Program-made: the position numbers and the translations under genes
Shown here: piece by piece, positions 18,212 through 26,479 of the stretch
How the letters are laid out: each line of letters opens with the position of its first letter
Numbering within the stretch: position 1 is the stretch's first letter
DNA from: Sphingosinicella sp.
GTDB lineage: Bacteria; Pseudomonadota; Alphaproteobacteria; Sphingomonadales; Sphingomonadaceae
NCBI RefSeq assembly: GCF_013911755.1
Contig: NZ_JACESP010000007.1
Span: 81,087-145,086 of the forward strand
Reading direction: 5' to 3'
Length of the DNA stretch: 64,000 bases
The notes under the pieces: generated by a model
What the model saw: only the letters and a program-made list of their open reading frames with translations
Databases searched by the model: none
What the model was told of the DNA's origin: nothing

Positions 18212-18931
18212 CGCGGCGCCGTGCGTGGCGAGCCAGCGTGTCGCCTTGCGCGCGGTGGCGCCCGACAGGCGGCTGCACAGAGCGTGGAATTCCGGCCCGT
18301 GATTGTGATGGACGATGTGCGCCACCTCGTGCGCGGCGACGGCGCGGCGCACGAATTCCGGCGCCATCACGAGCCGCCAGCTGAACGCAAGCGCGCCTTG
18401 GCTGCTGCAGCTGCCCCAACGGCCGGTGGTGTCGCCGAGGCGGATCGGCGGCGGGGGCAAGCCGATCTCGGCGGCAAGCACGGCGCAATCCTCGGTGAGC
18501 AGCCGCAGCGCCTCGCGCCGCAGCCAGGTTTCCACGCGGCGCGGCAGCGCTTCGGCAGGACCGCCGATAAGCAGCAGCTCGCCCTCCAGCCGGGCGGTGC
18601 GCGGCAGATCGGCGAGCCATTCGATCCTGATCTCGGCATCGCCGCAGGGGATGGAGACCCCCGGCGCGAACGGGCGCGGCGCGGGCCATTTCCCGGTACA
18701 CGCCGCGATCCACGGCTTCTGCGTTTCGAGGAACGCGGCGGCGCGCCGATGCGAAACGCCGCTTGGCAGCGTGAGGCCGATGCAGCCGAGCGCGGCGTCG
18801 GCGCGAAGCGTCATGCGACGGGCACGCGGGCTGACGCGCACACGCAGCGGCACGGTGCGACCATCGACATCCAGCACGTCGGGAAGAACAGGTTTGCGCG
18901 AAAGCGTGCGCCGCAGGAACGCGAGGCTCAC
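18188..18931 (-). CDS. SprT/YgjP-like (DUF45) zinc metalloprotease
   Basis: A 247-residue protein of the YgjP-like family, with zinc motif HEVAHIVHHNHGPEFH and the preceding GRWGSCSSQGALAFSWRL typical of DUF45 proteins. Function in bacteria is poorly defined. The GTG start overlaps the stop of the YcgN-like gene by four bases (GTGA), so they are coupled. It runs into the 3' end of the convergent penicillin-binding protein gene. Confidence 0.85.
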   Translation of the reverse strand: MSLAFLRRTLSRKPVLPDVLDVDGRTVPLRVRVSPRARRMTLRADAALGCIGLTLPSGVSHRRAAAFLETQKPWIAACTGKWPAPRPFAPGVSIPCGDAEIRIEWLADLPRTARLEGELLLIGGPAEALPRRVETWLRREALRLLTEDCAVLAAEIGLPPPPIRLGDTTGRWGSCSSQGALAFSWRLVMAPEFVRRAVAAHEVAHIVHHNHGPEFHALCSRLSGATARKATRWLATHGAALHWIGRR

Positions 18932-19371
18932 AGTTCGCGGTCCAGCATATGGTGTTCGAGCGGGCCGGCCTCGTCCTCCGAAACCGTCCATCCGCTTACC
19001 GATTCGCCGGCACGCTTCACGCTTTCCGGGTCTCCCGTGATCAGCGGATGCCATTCGGGCAGCGGCTCGCCGCGTTCGAGCAGGCCGTAGGCGCACGTGG
19101 AAGGGAGCCAATCGATGCTGCGCAGCTTCGCCGGGGTCAGCCGCACGCAGTCCGGAATATGTGCGTGGCGGTTGCGATAATCCGAGCAACGCCCCGAGCG
19201 ACGATCGAGCAGGCGGCAGGCGACGTTGGTGGCGACGAGCTCGCCCGTATCCTCATCCTCCAGCTTGTGCAGGCAGCATTTGCCGCAGCCGTCGCAGAGC
19301 GCTTCCCACTCCGCGCGCGACATCTCCTCAAGCCGCTTCGTTTCCCAGTAGCGCGGCGTCAGCGCACCCAT
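18928..19371 (-). CDS. YcgN/UPF0260 family cysteine-cluster protein
   Basis: A 147-residue protein with conserved cysteines in LCDGCGKCCLHK and CRLLDRRSGRCSDY, and DCVRLTP further on, the UPF0260 cluster pattern thought to bind metal or an iron-sulfur cluster. WETKRLEEMSRAEWEALC confirms the N-terminus. Its 5' end overlaps the SCO1 gene by 13 bases, forming SCO1-ycgN-ygjP in one direction. Confidence 0.88.
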   Translation of the reverse strand: MGALTPRYWETKRLEEMSRAEWEALCDGCGKCCLHKLEDEDTGELVATNVACRLLDRRSGRCSDYRNRHAHIPDCVRLTPAKLRSIDWLPSTCAYGLLERGEPLPEWHPLITGDPESVKRAGESVSGWTVSEDEAGPLEHHMLDREL

Positions 19372-19991
19372 TTGGCGAGGCCTGCGGCGATCGCCGCCGC
19401 ATCGTCGGCACGCTCGAAATACATGACGGGCTTTCCGTCCGGGTCCATCAGATAGATGAACGCGCTGTGATCCATAAGGTAGTTCTGCGGATCGGTGCCC
19501 TCACCCTTCGCGGCATAGACGCGGTAGGCGCGCTTCGCGGTATCGATTTCCGCCTGCGTTCCCGTGAGGCCGATGAGACGCGGGTGGAACGCCGCCACGA
19601 AATCCTTGATCACGGCGGGCGTATCACGCGCCGGATCGACGGTGATGAACACCGGCTGCACGCGCGCACCGGCAGCGGGATTCGTCGTCTCGAAAGCCAT
19701 CAGGCCCTGCGCCATGCGCTGCACGTCCACCGGGCAGACATCCGGGCAGAAGCTGTAGCCGAAATAGACGAGGCGGTAGCTGCCCTTCAGGCTGTCGTTC
19801 GTGACGCGCTTGCCGTTCTGATCGGTGAGCGCGAAATCGCCGCCGATGGGCGCGCCGGCGAGCGGCGGCTCCTCGACCCCTTGCGCGGCGGGCTTCGGCG
19901 CGGCGAGCCAGATGAACGCGGCAACAAGCGCGACCGCCGCCGCGAGCAGCAGCGCGATGCGAAGAAAGGGGAGGCGACGCGGTTGTTTCAT
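19359..19991 (-). CDS. SCO1/SenC family copper chaperone
   Basis: A 210-residue membrane-anchored thioredoxin-fold protein with one N-terminal membrane segment and the copper ligands Cys82 and Cys86 (SFCPDVCPVD) plus His in DHSAFIYLMD. SCO1/SenC proteins deliver copper to the CuA centre of cytochrome oxidase. In Rhodobacter the homologue (senC/prrC) lies beside regA and divergent from regB, and here too it is divergent from the regB-regA cluster. Confidence 0.9.
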   Translation of the reverse strand: MKQPRRLPFLRIALLLAAAVALVAAFIWLAAPKPAAQGVEEPPLAGAPIGGDFALTDQNGKRVTNDSLKGSYRLVYFGYSFCPDVCPVDVQRMAQGLMAFETTNPAAGARVQPVFITVDPARDTPAVIKDFVAAFHPRLIGLTGTQAEIDTAKRAYRVYAAKGEGTDPQNYLMDHSAFIYLMDPDGKPVMYFERADDAAAIAAGLAKWVR

Positions 19992-20052
19992 ATTCAGCTT
20001 GTCCGGCCTATAGACCAGCTTTGCCCCCGGGGACAAATCGGATCCGTGCCAC

Positions 20053-20685
20053 ATGTCCAGCCTGCGTAATCTTGCCGCTTTTCTCATGACGTTCGCCGCG
20101 CTGTCGCTCGCCGCGCCCGCCGCCGCGCAATTTTCGGACCGCTACAATTTCTTCAAGGCGGTGAAAGAGGGCGACGTGCTGAAGGTGAAGTCGCTGATCG
20201 ACCAGCCGGGATCGACGCTGATCGACATGCGCGACAACGATTCGGGAGAGATGGCGCTGCACATGGTGACACGCCGCCGCGACGTGCCCTGGATGAACTT
20301 CCTGATCGCCAACGGCGCCAGCGTGAACGTGCGCGACAAGGACGGCAACACGCCGCTGCACACCGCCTCGCAGCTCGGCTTCATCGACGGTATCCAGACG
20401 CTCGTGCGCCGGAAGGCGGACGTGAACGCGGTGAACGGCCGGGGCGAGAGCCCGCTGATCGTCGCCGTGCAGCAGAGGAACGCGATGGTCGTGCGCGAGC
20501 TGCTGAACGCAGGCGCGAAACCCGATCTCGCCGACCATGTCGCCGGCATGTCCGCACGCGACTATGCCGAGCGCGACCGACGCGCCGCCGCGATCGTGCG
20601 CATGTTCAAGGACAACGACAACAAGGCGAAGGCTGACGAGGCGAAGCCGACGACCGTGCTGCCGCTGCCGAACCCGGGCAACTGA
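20053..20685 (+). CDS. Secreted ankyrin-repeat protein
   Basis: A 210-residue protein with a signal peptide (cleavage near AAPAAAQF) and three to four ankyrin repeats between about residues 40 and 165, best seen in DKDGNTPLHTASQLG and GRGESPLIVAVQQ. The C-terminus is lysine-rich. Periplasmic ankyrin proteins usually bind partners; the partner is unknown. It precedes regB by 11 bases in the same direction, which hints at co-expression with the redox regulators. Confidence 0.82.
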   Translation: MSSLRNLAAFLMTFAALSLAAPAAAQFSDRYNFFKAVKEGDVLKVKSLIDQPGSTLIDMRDNDSGEMALHMVTRRRDVPWMNFLIANGASVNVRDKDGNTPLHTASQLGFIDGIQTLVRRKADVNAVNGRGESPLIVAVQQRNAMVVRELLNAGAKPDLADHVAGMSARDYAERDRRAAAIVRMFKDNDNKAKADEAKPTTVLPLPNPGN

Positions 20686-20696
20686 CGGGCCGCGGC

Positions 20697-21986
20697 GTGC
20701 CGCAGCCGCAATCTCTCCAGCAGGCGCCGCTGCCGACGGCGCTCGGCACCGCAGGCGTTCGTGTCCGCACGCTCGTTACCATCCGCTGGATGGCGATCGC
20801 CGGGCAGTCGATCGCGTTCCTCGTCGTGCACCTGCTGCTCGGCTTCCAGGTGCCGCTTGCGGCGGCGGGCGCCGCGATCCTCGCCTCCGCACTGCTCAAC
20901 ATCGGGCTTTCGACGCTCTACGCGCCGACCGCGCGGCTTGTCGGCGTCGAGGCGCTGCTGCATCTCGCGTTCGATCTGCTGCAGCTCAGCGTGCTTCTGT
21001 ACCTGACCGGCGGCCTCGCCAACCCGTTCAGCGTGCTGCTCGTCGCGCCGGTGACGATTTCGGCGACGCTGCTCAGCGCGCGCGCCACGGTGGCGCTGAT
21101 CCTGATCGCGATGGCGATTCTGGGCGTGCTCTGGCAGTGGTCGCTGCCGCTGCCGTGGGCCGGGCCGCCGCCGGTGCTGCCGCCGATCTACGTGCTCGCG
21201 AGCCTCGTCGCGCTCGGCTTCACGGTCGTCTTCCTCGCCATCTATGTGCTGCGCGTCTCGCTCGACGCGCGGCGCTGGCAGCAGGCACTCGTCATTACGC
21301 AAGCGGTGCTGGAACGCGAGACGAAGATGTCGGCGCTCGGCGCGCTTGCTGCGGCATCGGCGCACGAACTCGGCGGGCCGCTCGGCACGATCAGCCTCGT
21401 CGCTCGCGACCTTGCCGAAACGCTGGGAGGCGACCCCGATTTCGGCGAGGACGTCGCGCTGCTCGATCGTGAAGCCAGGCGCTGCCGCGAGATCATGACC
21501 GACCTTGCGCGCCGGGCCGAAGTGGATGCGCCCTTCCCGCACGTGCCGCTGCGCGTGCTGCTGCACGAGGTGGTGCAGCCCTTCGAGGCGAGCGGCAAGT
21601 CCGTGGTCGTCGAGGCGCCCGCCACTGTGGTGGCGCGCACGCCCGAGCTGCTGCACGGGCTCGTCAACCTTGTCGACAACGCCGTTCGCCACGCGGCGCG
21701 CGAGGTTCGGATCGTGGCGATCGCCGACGCTGAAACCGTGACGCTGCAGATCATCGACGACGGCGCCGGGTTTCCGCCCGAGCTGCTGCCGCATCTCGGC
21801 GAGCCCTATCTCGGCCCGTCACGCTCGGCGCGCGGCGGCACCGGGCTTGGCATCTTCATTGCGACCACGCTGATCGAACGCACCGGCGGCGCGCTGACGT
21901 TCCGAAATGCCGCAGGGGGCGGAGCGGTAGTCGAAATCAACTGGCCGATCGCCTATATCGCGGCAGGAACGGAAGGACAGGCATGA
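20697..21986 (+). CDS. regB: RegB/PrrB-type redox sensor histidine kinase
   Basis: A 429-residue kinase with six membrane segments. It carries the quinone-binding heptapeptide GGLANPF (105 to 111), the phosphorylated His223 (SAHELGGPLGTI), a cysteine in the redox-sensing position (Cys263, RRCREIM), and the N and G boxes (LVNLVDNAVRHA, GGTGLGIFIA). RegB senses aerobic respiration through ubiquinone and that cysteine and phosphorylates RegA. The H-box has Gly where the best-known RegB has Thr. GTG start; overlaps regA by four bases. Confidence 0.92.
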   Translation: MPQPQSLQQAPLPTALGTAGVRVRTLVTIRWMAIAGQSIAFLVVHLLLGFQVPLAAAGAAILASALLNIGLSTLYAPTARLVGVEALLHLAFDLLQLSVLLYLTGGLANPFSVLLVAPVTISATLLSARATVALILIAMAILGVLWQWSLPLPWAGPPPVLPPIYVLASLVALGFTVVFLAIYVLRVSLDARRWQQALVITQAVLERETKMSALGALAAASAHELGGPLGTISLVARDLAETLGGDPDFGEDVALLDREARRCREIMTDLARRAEVDAPFPHVPLRVLLHEVVQPFEASGKSVVVEAPATVVARTPELLHGLVNLVDNAVRHAAREVRIVAIADAETVTLQIIDDGAGFPPELLPHLGEPYLGPSRSARGGTGLGIFIATTLIERTGGALTFRNAAGGGAVVEINWPIAYIAAGTEGQA

Positions 21987-22543
21987 CCACCGAAACCGAA
22001 ACCGGCGCTCCGCCCTCGGCTGATCGCACGCTGCTGCTCGTCGACGACGACAACGCCTTTCGCCAGCGGTTGGGCCTGACGCTCGAGCGCCGCGGTTACA
22101 CAGTCGCGGCCGCCGCGAGCGTTGCAGAGGCGCGCGGCATCGCGGCCGAACTGAAGCCGGCGTACGCCGTGCTCGACATGCGGCTTGGCGACGGCAACGG
22201 GCTCGACCTCGTCGCGGAGCTGCGGGCGCTCAGGCCCGGCATCCGCATCGTGATGCTGACCGGCTACGGCAACCTCGCCACCGCTGTCGCCGCGGTGAAG
22301 GCAGGCGCGGTCGATTATTTGCCCAAGCCCGCCGATCCCGATGCGATATTGAACGCGCTGCTCGCGCCCGGCGAGGCAAAGCCCGCGCCGCCCGAGGAGC
22401 CGATGTCCGCCGACCGCGTGAAGTGGGAGCATATCCAGCGCGTCTACGAGCTGTGCGACCGCAACGTTTCGGAAACCGCACGGCGGCTGAAGATGCACCG
22501 GCGCACGCTGCAGCGTATCCTCTCGAAACGCTCGCCGCGTTAA
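21983..22543 (+). CDS. regA: RegA/ActR/PrrA-type response regulator
   Basis: A 186-residue regulator with a receiver domain (acidic DDD at 21 to 23, phospho-acceptor Asp65 in VLDMRLGDGNG, Lys in YLPKPAD). A proline hinge leads to a Fis-type helix-turn-helix ending in VSETARRLKMHRRTLQRILS, nearly invariant among RegA proteins. It controls respiration, carbon and nitrogen genes in response to redox state. Overlaps regB (ATGA) and, by 4 bases, the convergent mmcB. Confidence 0.94.
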   Translation: MTTETETGAPPSADRTLLLVDDDNAFRQRLGLTLERRGYTVAAAASVAEARGIAAELKPAYAVLDMRLGDGNGLDLVAELRALRPGIRIVMLTGYGNLATAVAAVKAGAVDYLPKPADPDAILNALLAPGEAKPAPPEEPMSADRVKWEHIQRVYELCDRNVSETARRLKMHRRTLQRILSKRSPR

Positions 22544-23019
22544 GATAACTCCCCAAAAAACGGGTCTTCGGAGCGCTGGAAGCGGCTTGCCGCGAGCCGG
22601 CCGAAGCGCAGGATTTCCGTGCGTCGCCTTGCAGCAGGCAGCGGGCTTGCAGGGGCGTTGCGCAGAATCGCCGCGTCGAAGCGATCGGCAACAATCACAC
22701 CGCTGATTTCCGGCCGGAATGCAGGTTCATCGAGGATCGCAGCGGGAATGTGCGGCGGCACCGCCCAGAAGAAGCGGTCGCAGAAGTCGAGATAATCGGG
22801 CCACTTCATGTCGCCGCGCAGATCGGCGAGTGAGACCTTCACCTCGCAGATCACGATCTCGCCCTTCGCATCGATCGCATACACGTCGGCACGGCGGCCG
22901 TTGCGCAGCGGCACCTCGGCAAGCGCGGCAAGACCGAGATGATGGAACATGCGCGTGACCCCGCGCACGACGTCGCAGGCGACCATGGGCGATTCGGCGG
23001 AAAGGGCGGCAAGATTCAT
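22540..23019 (-). CDS. mmcB: MmcB family DNA repair protein
   Basis: A 159-residue protein of the MmcB family, with a PD-(D/E)xK-like core visible as RRADVYAIDAKGEIVICEVKVSLADLRGD. In Caulobacter MmcB is an SOS-controlled protein linked to mitomycin C resistance. No LexA box was identified by eye here. A GTG three codons upstream is an alternative start. Convergent with regA. Confidence 0.85.
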   Translation of the reverse strand: MNLAALSAESPMVACDVVRGVTRMFHHLGLAALAEVPLRNGRRADVYAIDAKGEIVICEVKVSLADLRGDMKWPDYLDFCDRFFWAVPPHIPAAILDEPAFRPEISGVIVADRFDAAILRNAPASPLPAARRRTEILRFGRLAASRFQRSEDPFFGELS

Positions 23020-23059
23020 CCGCCGCACTCTAGCAGAACAGGACGGGAACGAAAGTGGC

Positions 23060-23734
23060 CTAGCGGTAGAAGACGTGACCGCCGATGCGGCGCGTCTGTT
23101 CCTTCACGCGGCGCCAGCCGGGCTTCACGTAAGTTGCGTGGAAGAACGTCGCCTTGTCGGTCACGTCCTGCCACCCCTGACCTACGGCGATGATCGCGAT
23201 GGCTTCGGCGCGCTTCCATGCCGGGCCTTTGACGGCGGGAACATCGGGCTTGCCGTCGAAGGTGAAGGAGAATTGCCCATTCTGGTAGACCACGGCGCAG
23301 ATATCATCGGGCCAGCGCTCGTTCGCAGCGCGATTGAGGACGACCTGCGCGACGGCGAGCTGGCCTTCGAGCGATTCGCCGCGCGCCTCGTAGTAGATCG
23401 CGCTGGCGAGACAGCGCATATCATCCTCAAGTTCGCTGCGGTGCATGTCGGCGACATCACCGACGAGCGCCGCAAGATCGATGGGGGGCGCAGGTTCCTC
23501 GGAGATCGAGAGGCCGACGCGTGGCGTCTGGTCCACATCGAGTTCGCTTTCGAGGCGAACCGGCGAGAAGGGCAGGCCCTGCTGAACGGCGCTCGGCACA
23601 TTGAGCGCGATCGCGGTGGGTTCGAGATTGCTGACGATGTGATCGCCCGCCACCGGGGCGGCGCTCGGCCAGACCATCGCGATCATCGCCGCGCAAAACG
23701 CGACGAGGCTGATGCCCCGTATGGATTTCGACAT
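23060..23734 (-). CDS. Cell wall hydrolase, SleB-type
   Basis: A 224-residue exported protein with an N-terminal hydrophobic signal/anchor. Its C-terminal Hydrolase_2 (SleB-like) domain starts at LASAIYYEARGESLEGQLAVAQVVLNR, and the catalytic glutamate lies in YYEARGE. The family cleaves peptidoglycan glycan strands. The middle (residues 40 to 95) is a low-complexity linker. It is not a sporulation gene here; the fold is widespread in alphaproteobacteria. Confidence 0.87.
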   Translation of the reverse strand: MSKSIRGISLVAFCAAMIAMVWPSAAPVAGDHIVSNLEPTAIALNVPSAVQQGLPFSPVRLESELDVDQTPRVGLSISEEPAPPIDLAALVGDVADMHRSELEDDMRCLASAIYYEARGESLEGQLAVAQVVLNRAANERWPDDICAVVYQNGQFSFTFDGKPDVPAVKGPAWKRAEAIAIIAVGQGWQDVTDKATFFHATYVKPGWRRVKEQTRRIGGHVFYR

Positions 23735-23897
23735 GGAAGGGTCCGCTCGTTGTCCGGGGCTGCCCAAGGGGGCAAACGGGGCCGAAAATCAGGCCGCCAG
23801 CGCCGGGAGTTCAACATCAGCGCCAGCCCAGAAGGCTTGGCACATAATCATTTCGCGGTGCCGATTGCCTTCCGGACAGTCGAAAGTCAAGAAATTG

Positions 23898-24221
23898 TTA
23901 ATCTTTGTCGACAAAACGCCCTGGATTCTCGATATCCAGTTCGACGATCCACAGATCGGGATCGAATTTCCTGCGCTTTTCGAGCGCTTCTTGTGCAGCG
24001 GGATCACGCTCTTCGCGGTTTTCGAAGATCGGCTGCCACGAGACCTTGCCGTCTCCCATATTCACGCGGGAAAGCGCCGTTATCGTGCCGGAAGAATCGC
24101 GCAGGAGAAGCAGAACGGCGCCCGAATCAGGCTCGCCCTTGGCAAGGACGGTCGCGAATCCGCCCGCGGCCTCTACCCGGCGGCGAAGCGCGCCGACCCA
24201 AAAATCCGTCTTGATTCGCAT
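23898..24221 (-). CDS. DUF1491 family protein
   Basis: A 107-residue protein of DUF1491 (MRIKTDFWVGALRRRVEAAG at the start, GDGKVSWQPI in the middle, DPDLWIVELD at the end). Function unknown; the family is typical of alphaproteobacteria. It follows the PilZ gene after 8 bases in the same direction. Confidence 0.85.
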   Translation of the reverse strand: MRIKTDFWVGALRRRVEAAGGFATVLAKGEPDSGAVLLLLRDSSGTITALSRVNMGDGKVSWQPIFENREERDPAAQEALEKRRKFDPDLWIVELDIENPGRFVDKD

Positions 24222-24229
24222 CGCGCCGA

Positions 24230-24598
24230 TCAGGCGCTTGCAACGGCCGCGTGTCCAGGCTGATCGGGCTTGGCATCGAGCAGGCCGAGCATCCGCGCCT
24301 TGTCGCCCAGCCGCTGCAGCCCGCCCGAATCGCCATCGACGAAGACGAGACCCATCAGCCCCTGATCCGCCCACGCGACAAGGCACGGAAACGTGCCGTA
24401 TTTGGGGAGGAACAGGTGAAGCGCGGTGCCCTTCGCCAGCATCTGCTTGCAGGCGATGCGGGCACCGCTTGTCGAGATGTCGCGCACAATGCACCCGAAC
24501 TGCCGGTCGATCAGGCGCACCTCGCCCTTGAACACGACCTGACGGCGGCCCGCGAGACGCGCCGCCTTGCCTTCAGCCTGGGTGGTTTCGATGCTCAT
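24230..24598 (-). CDS. PilZ domain protein
   Basis: A 122-residue stand-alone PilZ-type protein. RLAGRRQVVF corresponds to the RxxxR segment and VRDISTSGARIAC to the DxSxxG segment that bind cyclic di-GMP in the family, so binding is plausible. No partner domain is attached. It overlaps the ptsN stop by four bases and sits in a ptsN-PilZ-DUF1491 run. Confidence 0.8.
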   Translation of the reverse strand: MSIETTQAEGKAARLAGRRQVVFKGEVRLIDRQFGCIVRDISTSGARIACKQMLAKGTALHLFLPKYGTFPCLVAWADQGLMGLVFVDGDSGGLQRLGDKARMLGLLDAKPDQPGHAAVASA

Positions 24599-25053
24599 GC
24601 TGCTTCGCTATGCCCGACTCCGCTTAAAAGCACGTAAAGAGCGTCACTGTTGTTGGTGCCGCGCAGCTTGTCGACAAGACGCCGATCCCGGAACATGCGG
24701 CTGATCTGCGCAAGCGCCTTCAAGTGATCTGCGCCCGCATCCTCGGGCGCGAGCAGCATGAACACGAGATCCACGGGTTGCCGATCGATCGCATCGAAAT
24801 CGATCGGCGGATCGAGCTTAGCGAACAGACCCTGCACGGACTTCAGTTCGGACAGCCGCGCGTGCGGCACGGCAACGCCCCCGCCGAGCCCGGTGGAGCC
24901 GAGTCGTTCGCGCTCGAGAAGCACCTCCATGATCCGCGCCTCGGGCACGTTCACGATGGGCGCGGCAAGCGCGGCGAGCTGCTGGAGCAGGGCCTTCTTG
25001 CTGCCGGCGCGGAGTCCGGTGTGGACCGTTCGCGGTGTGACGAGATCGAACAT
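24595..25053 (-). CDS. ptsN: Nitrogen PTS IIA component
   Basis: A 152-residue EIIA-Ntr protein with the phosphorylated His64 in GGVAVPHARL and RERLGSTGLGGG upstream. EIIA-Ntr is a regulatory phospho-carrier that adjusts potassium transport and nitrogen or carbon metabolism rather than sugar uptake. It follows the hpf gene by 51 bases, an arrangement shared with many proteobacteria, but rpoN is not next to it here. Confidence 0.94.
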   Translation of the reverse strand: MFDLVTPRTVHTGLRAGSKKALLQQLAALAAPIVNVPEARIMEVLLERERLGSTGLGGGVAVPHARLSELKSVQGLFAKLDPPIDFDAIDRQPVDLVFMLLAPEDAGADHLKALAQISRMFRDRRLVDKLRGTNNSDALYVLLSGVGHSEAA

Positions 25054-25104
25054 GGCTGAACTTATATCCCGGACCGTCTGGAAGGGCCGTTAACGCGCCG
25101 CCGC

Positions 25105-25689
25105 TCAGGCGGCGGGCGGTTCGACCCAACCGATGTGCCCGTCTTCGCGGCGGTACACCATGTTGTAGGCGCCCGTGCGGCTGTTGCGGAACATCAGCGC
25201 GCCGGTGTGCCGGAGATCAAGCATCATCACCGCGTCTGAAACGCTCGCATCGGGAATGTCGACGCGGGTTTCGGCGACGATGAGCGGGTTGTCGGCGCTC
25301 TCTCCAGCCTCTTCCACCTCGTCGTCGGCAGCACGCAGCACGCGGTATTCCGCGTCGAAAGCGACATCTTTCACGCCGTTGAGGCGGTGATGGTCTTCGA
25401 GCCTGCGCTTGTAGCGGCGCATCTGCTTGTCGATCTTTTCGGCCGCACCGTCGAACGCAAGCTGCGCGGTTTGCATTGCCCGGTCCGACGCCTTCAGCAC
25501 GAGACCCTGCGTCAGTTGCATCAGGATGTCGCACACGAATCCGGCATCATGGGGGCCCGGCTTGAGCGTCACGTTCGCGCCGGTGGCGCGCACGCCGTAT
25601 TTCTGCACCATCGCGCCCAGACTGGTTTCGATATGCGCTGTCAGCGAAGCGCCGACATCGATCTGCTGACCTGAAACGCGGATATCCAT
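25105..25689 (-). CDS. hpf: Ribosome hibernation promoting factor, long form
   Basis: A 194-residue protein with an N-terminal HPF/YfiA domain (DIRVSGQQIDVGASLTAHIE, KIDKQMRRYKRRLEDH) and the C-terminal long-form domain (ALMFRNSRTGAYNMVYRREDGHIGWVEPP), which pairs ribosomes into 100S dimers in stationary phase. AAAGGA lies before the ATG. Confidence 0.94.
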   Translation of the reverse strand: MDIRVSGQQIDVGASLTAHIETSLGAMVQKYGVRATGANVTLKPGPHDAGFVCDILMQLTQGLVLKASDRAMQTAQLAFDGAAEKIDKQMRRYKRRLEDHHRLNGVKDVAFDAEYRVLRAADDEVEEAGESADNPLIVAETRVDIPDASVSDAVMMLDLRHTGALMFRNSRTGAYNMVYRREDGHIGWVEPPAA

Positions 25690-25757
25690 TTCGGCCCATC
25701 CTTTCTTCTTGGCCTCGCCCGCCGGTTTGCGGGGCGATGACGGGTAACGTGTTACAG

Positions 25758-25777
25758 AACGCGCAGGGTTGCGCGTT
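25758..25777 (-). terminator. Hairpin downstream of dnaQ
   Basis: A perfect 8-bp stem (AACGCGCA with TGCGCGTT, loop GGGT) 16 bases after the dnaQ stop. There is no T run, so it may be a weak terminator or a Rho-dependent end, or act in the hpf leader. A second small inverted repeat (GTAAC-GT-GTTAC, 25744 to 25755) is next to it. Confidence 0.4.
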
Positions 25778-25792
25778 CGACCCCAACATGAC

Positions 25793-26479
25793 TCATCCTG
25801 CGCCAATCTGCTCCCACAGCGGATTTTTGAGCAGCCTGAGAAAGGCAGCGTGCCGCGCCAGCTCTTCAGGCGTCGCGGCGTGCGGGCGGGGCGCCACGTA
25901 GCTGCGTTCGACGCGGATCGCAACCGTTTCCTCGTGCACGGTTATCTGGCCAAGCGACATTCCGATCTGACGCCCGCCCATGAGCTCGACGTAAACGCGT
26001 GACAGCAGCTGCGCGTCAAGCAGCGCGCCATGCTTGTCGCGCGCGGTCAGATCGATGCTGAACCGGGCGCACAGCGCATCGAGCGAATGCTTCGCGCCGG
26101 GAAACTTCTTGCGCGCCATGACGAGCGTGTCGTCAACGCGTTCGATCGGAATCTGGTCGTGCCCGCAGTTGCGCAGTTCCCAGTTGAGGAAGCGGCGGTC
26201 GAACTCGGCATTGTGCGCAATCAGCCGCGCATCCCCGACGAACGCAATAAAATCGGCAGCGATCGCGGCAAAAGGAGGTTTGTCGGCAAGAAACCTGTCG
26301 GAAAGCCCGTGCACCGCCTCGGCCTCCGCGGGCATGGGCCGGCACGGATTTATGTACGCGTGGAACGTACGCCCCGTTTCGATACGGTCGACGAGTTCGA
26401 CGCAGCCGATCTCGCAGATGCGATGCCCGTCCGACGGGTCGAGACCGGTCGTCTCGGTGTCGAAGATGACCTCACGCAT
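25793..26479 (-). CDS. dnaQ: DNA polymerase III epsilon subunit (proofreading exonuclease)
   Basis: A 228-residue DEDD exonuclease: ExoI VIFDTETTGLDP (Asp7, Glu9), ExoII IAHNAEFDRRFL, ExoIII KHGALLDAQLL (HGALxD). It proofreads for the replicative polymerase. The C-terminal tail should bind the alpha subunit. The ATG start lies inside the 3' end of the coaE reading frame, which overlaps it by about 130 bases. Confidence 0.96.
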   Translation of the reverse strand: MREVIFDTETTGLDPSDGHRICEIGCVELVDRIETGRTFHAYINPCRPMPAEAEAVHGLSDRFLADKPPFAAIAADFIAFVGDARLIAHNAEFDRRFLNWELRNCGHDQIPIERVDDTLVMARKKFPGAKHSLDALCARFSIDLTARDKHGALLDAQLLSRVYVELMGGRQIGMSLGQITVHEETVAIRVERSYVAPRPHAATPEELARHAAFLRLLKNPLWEQIGAG

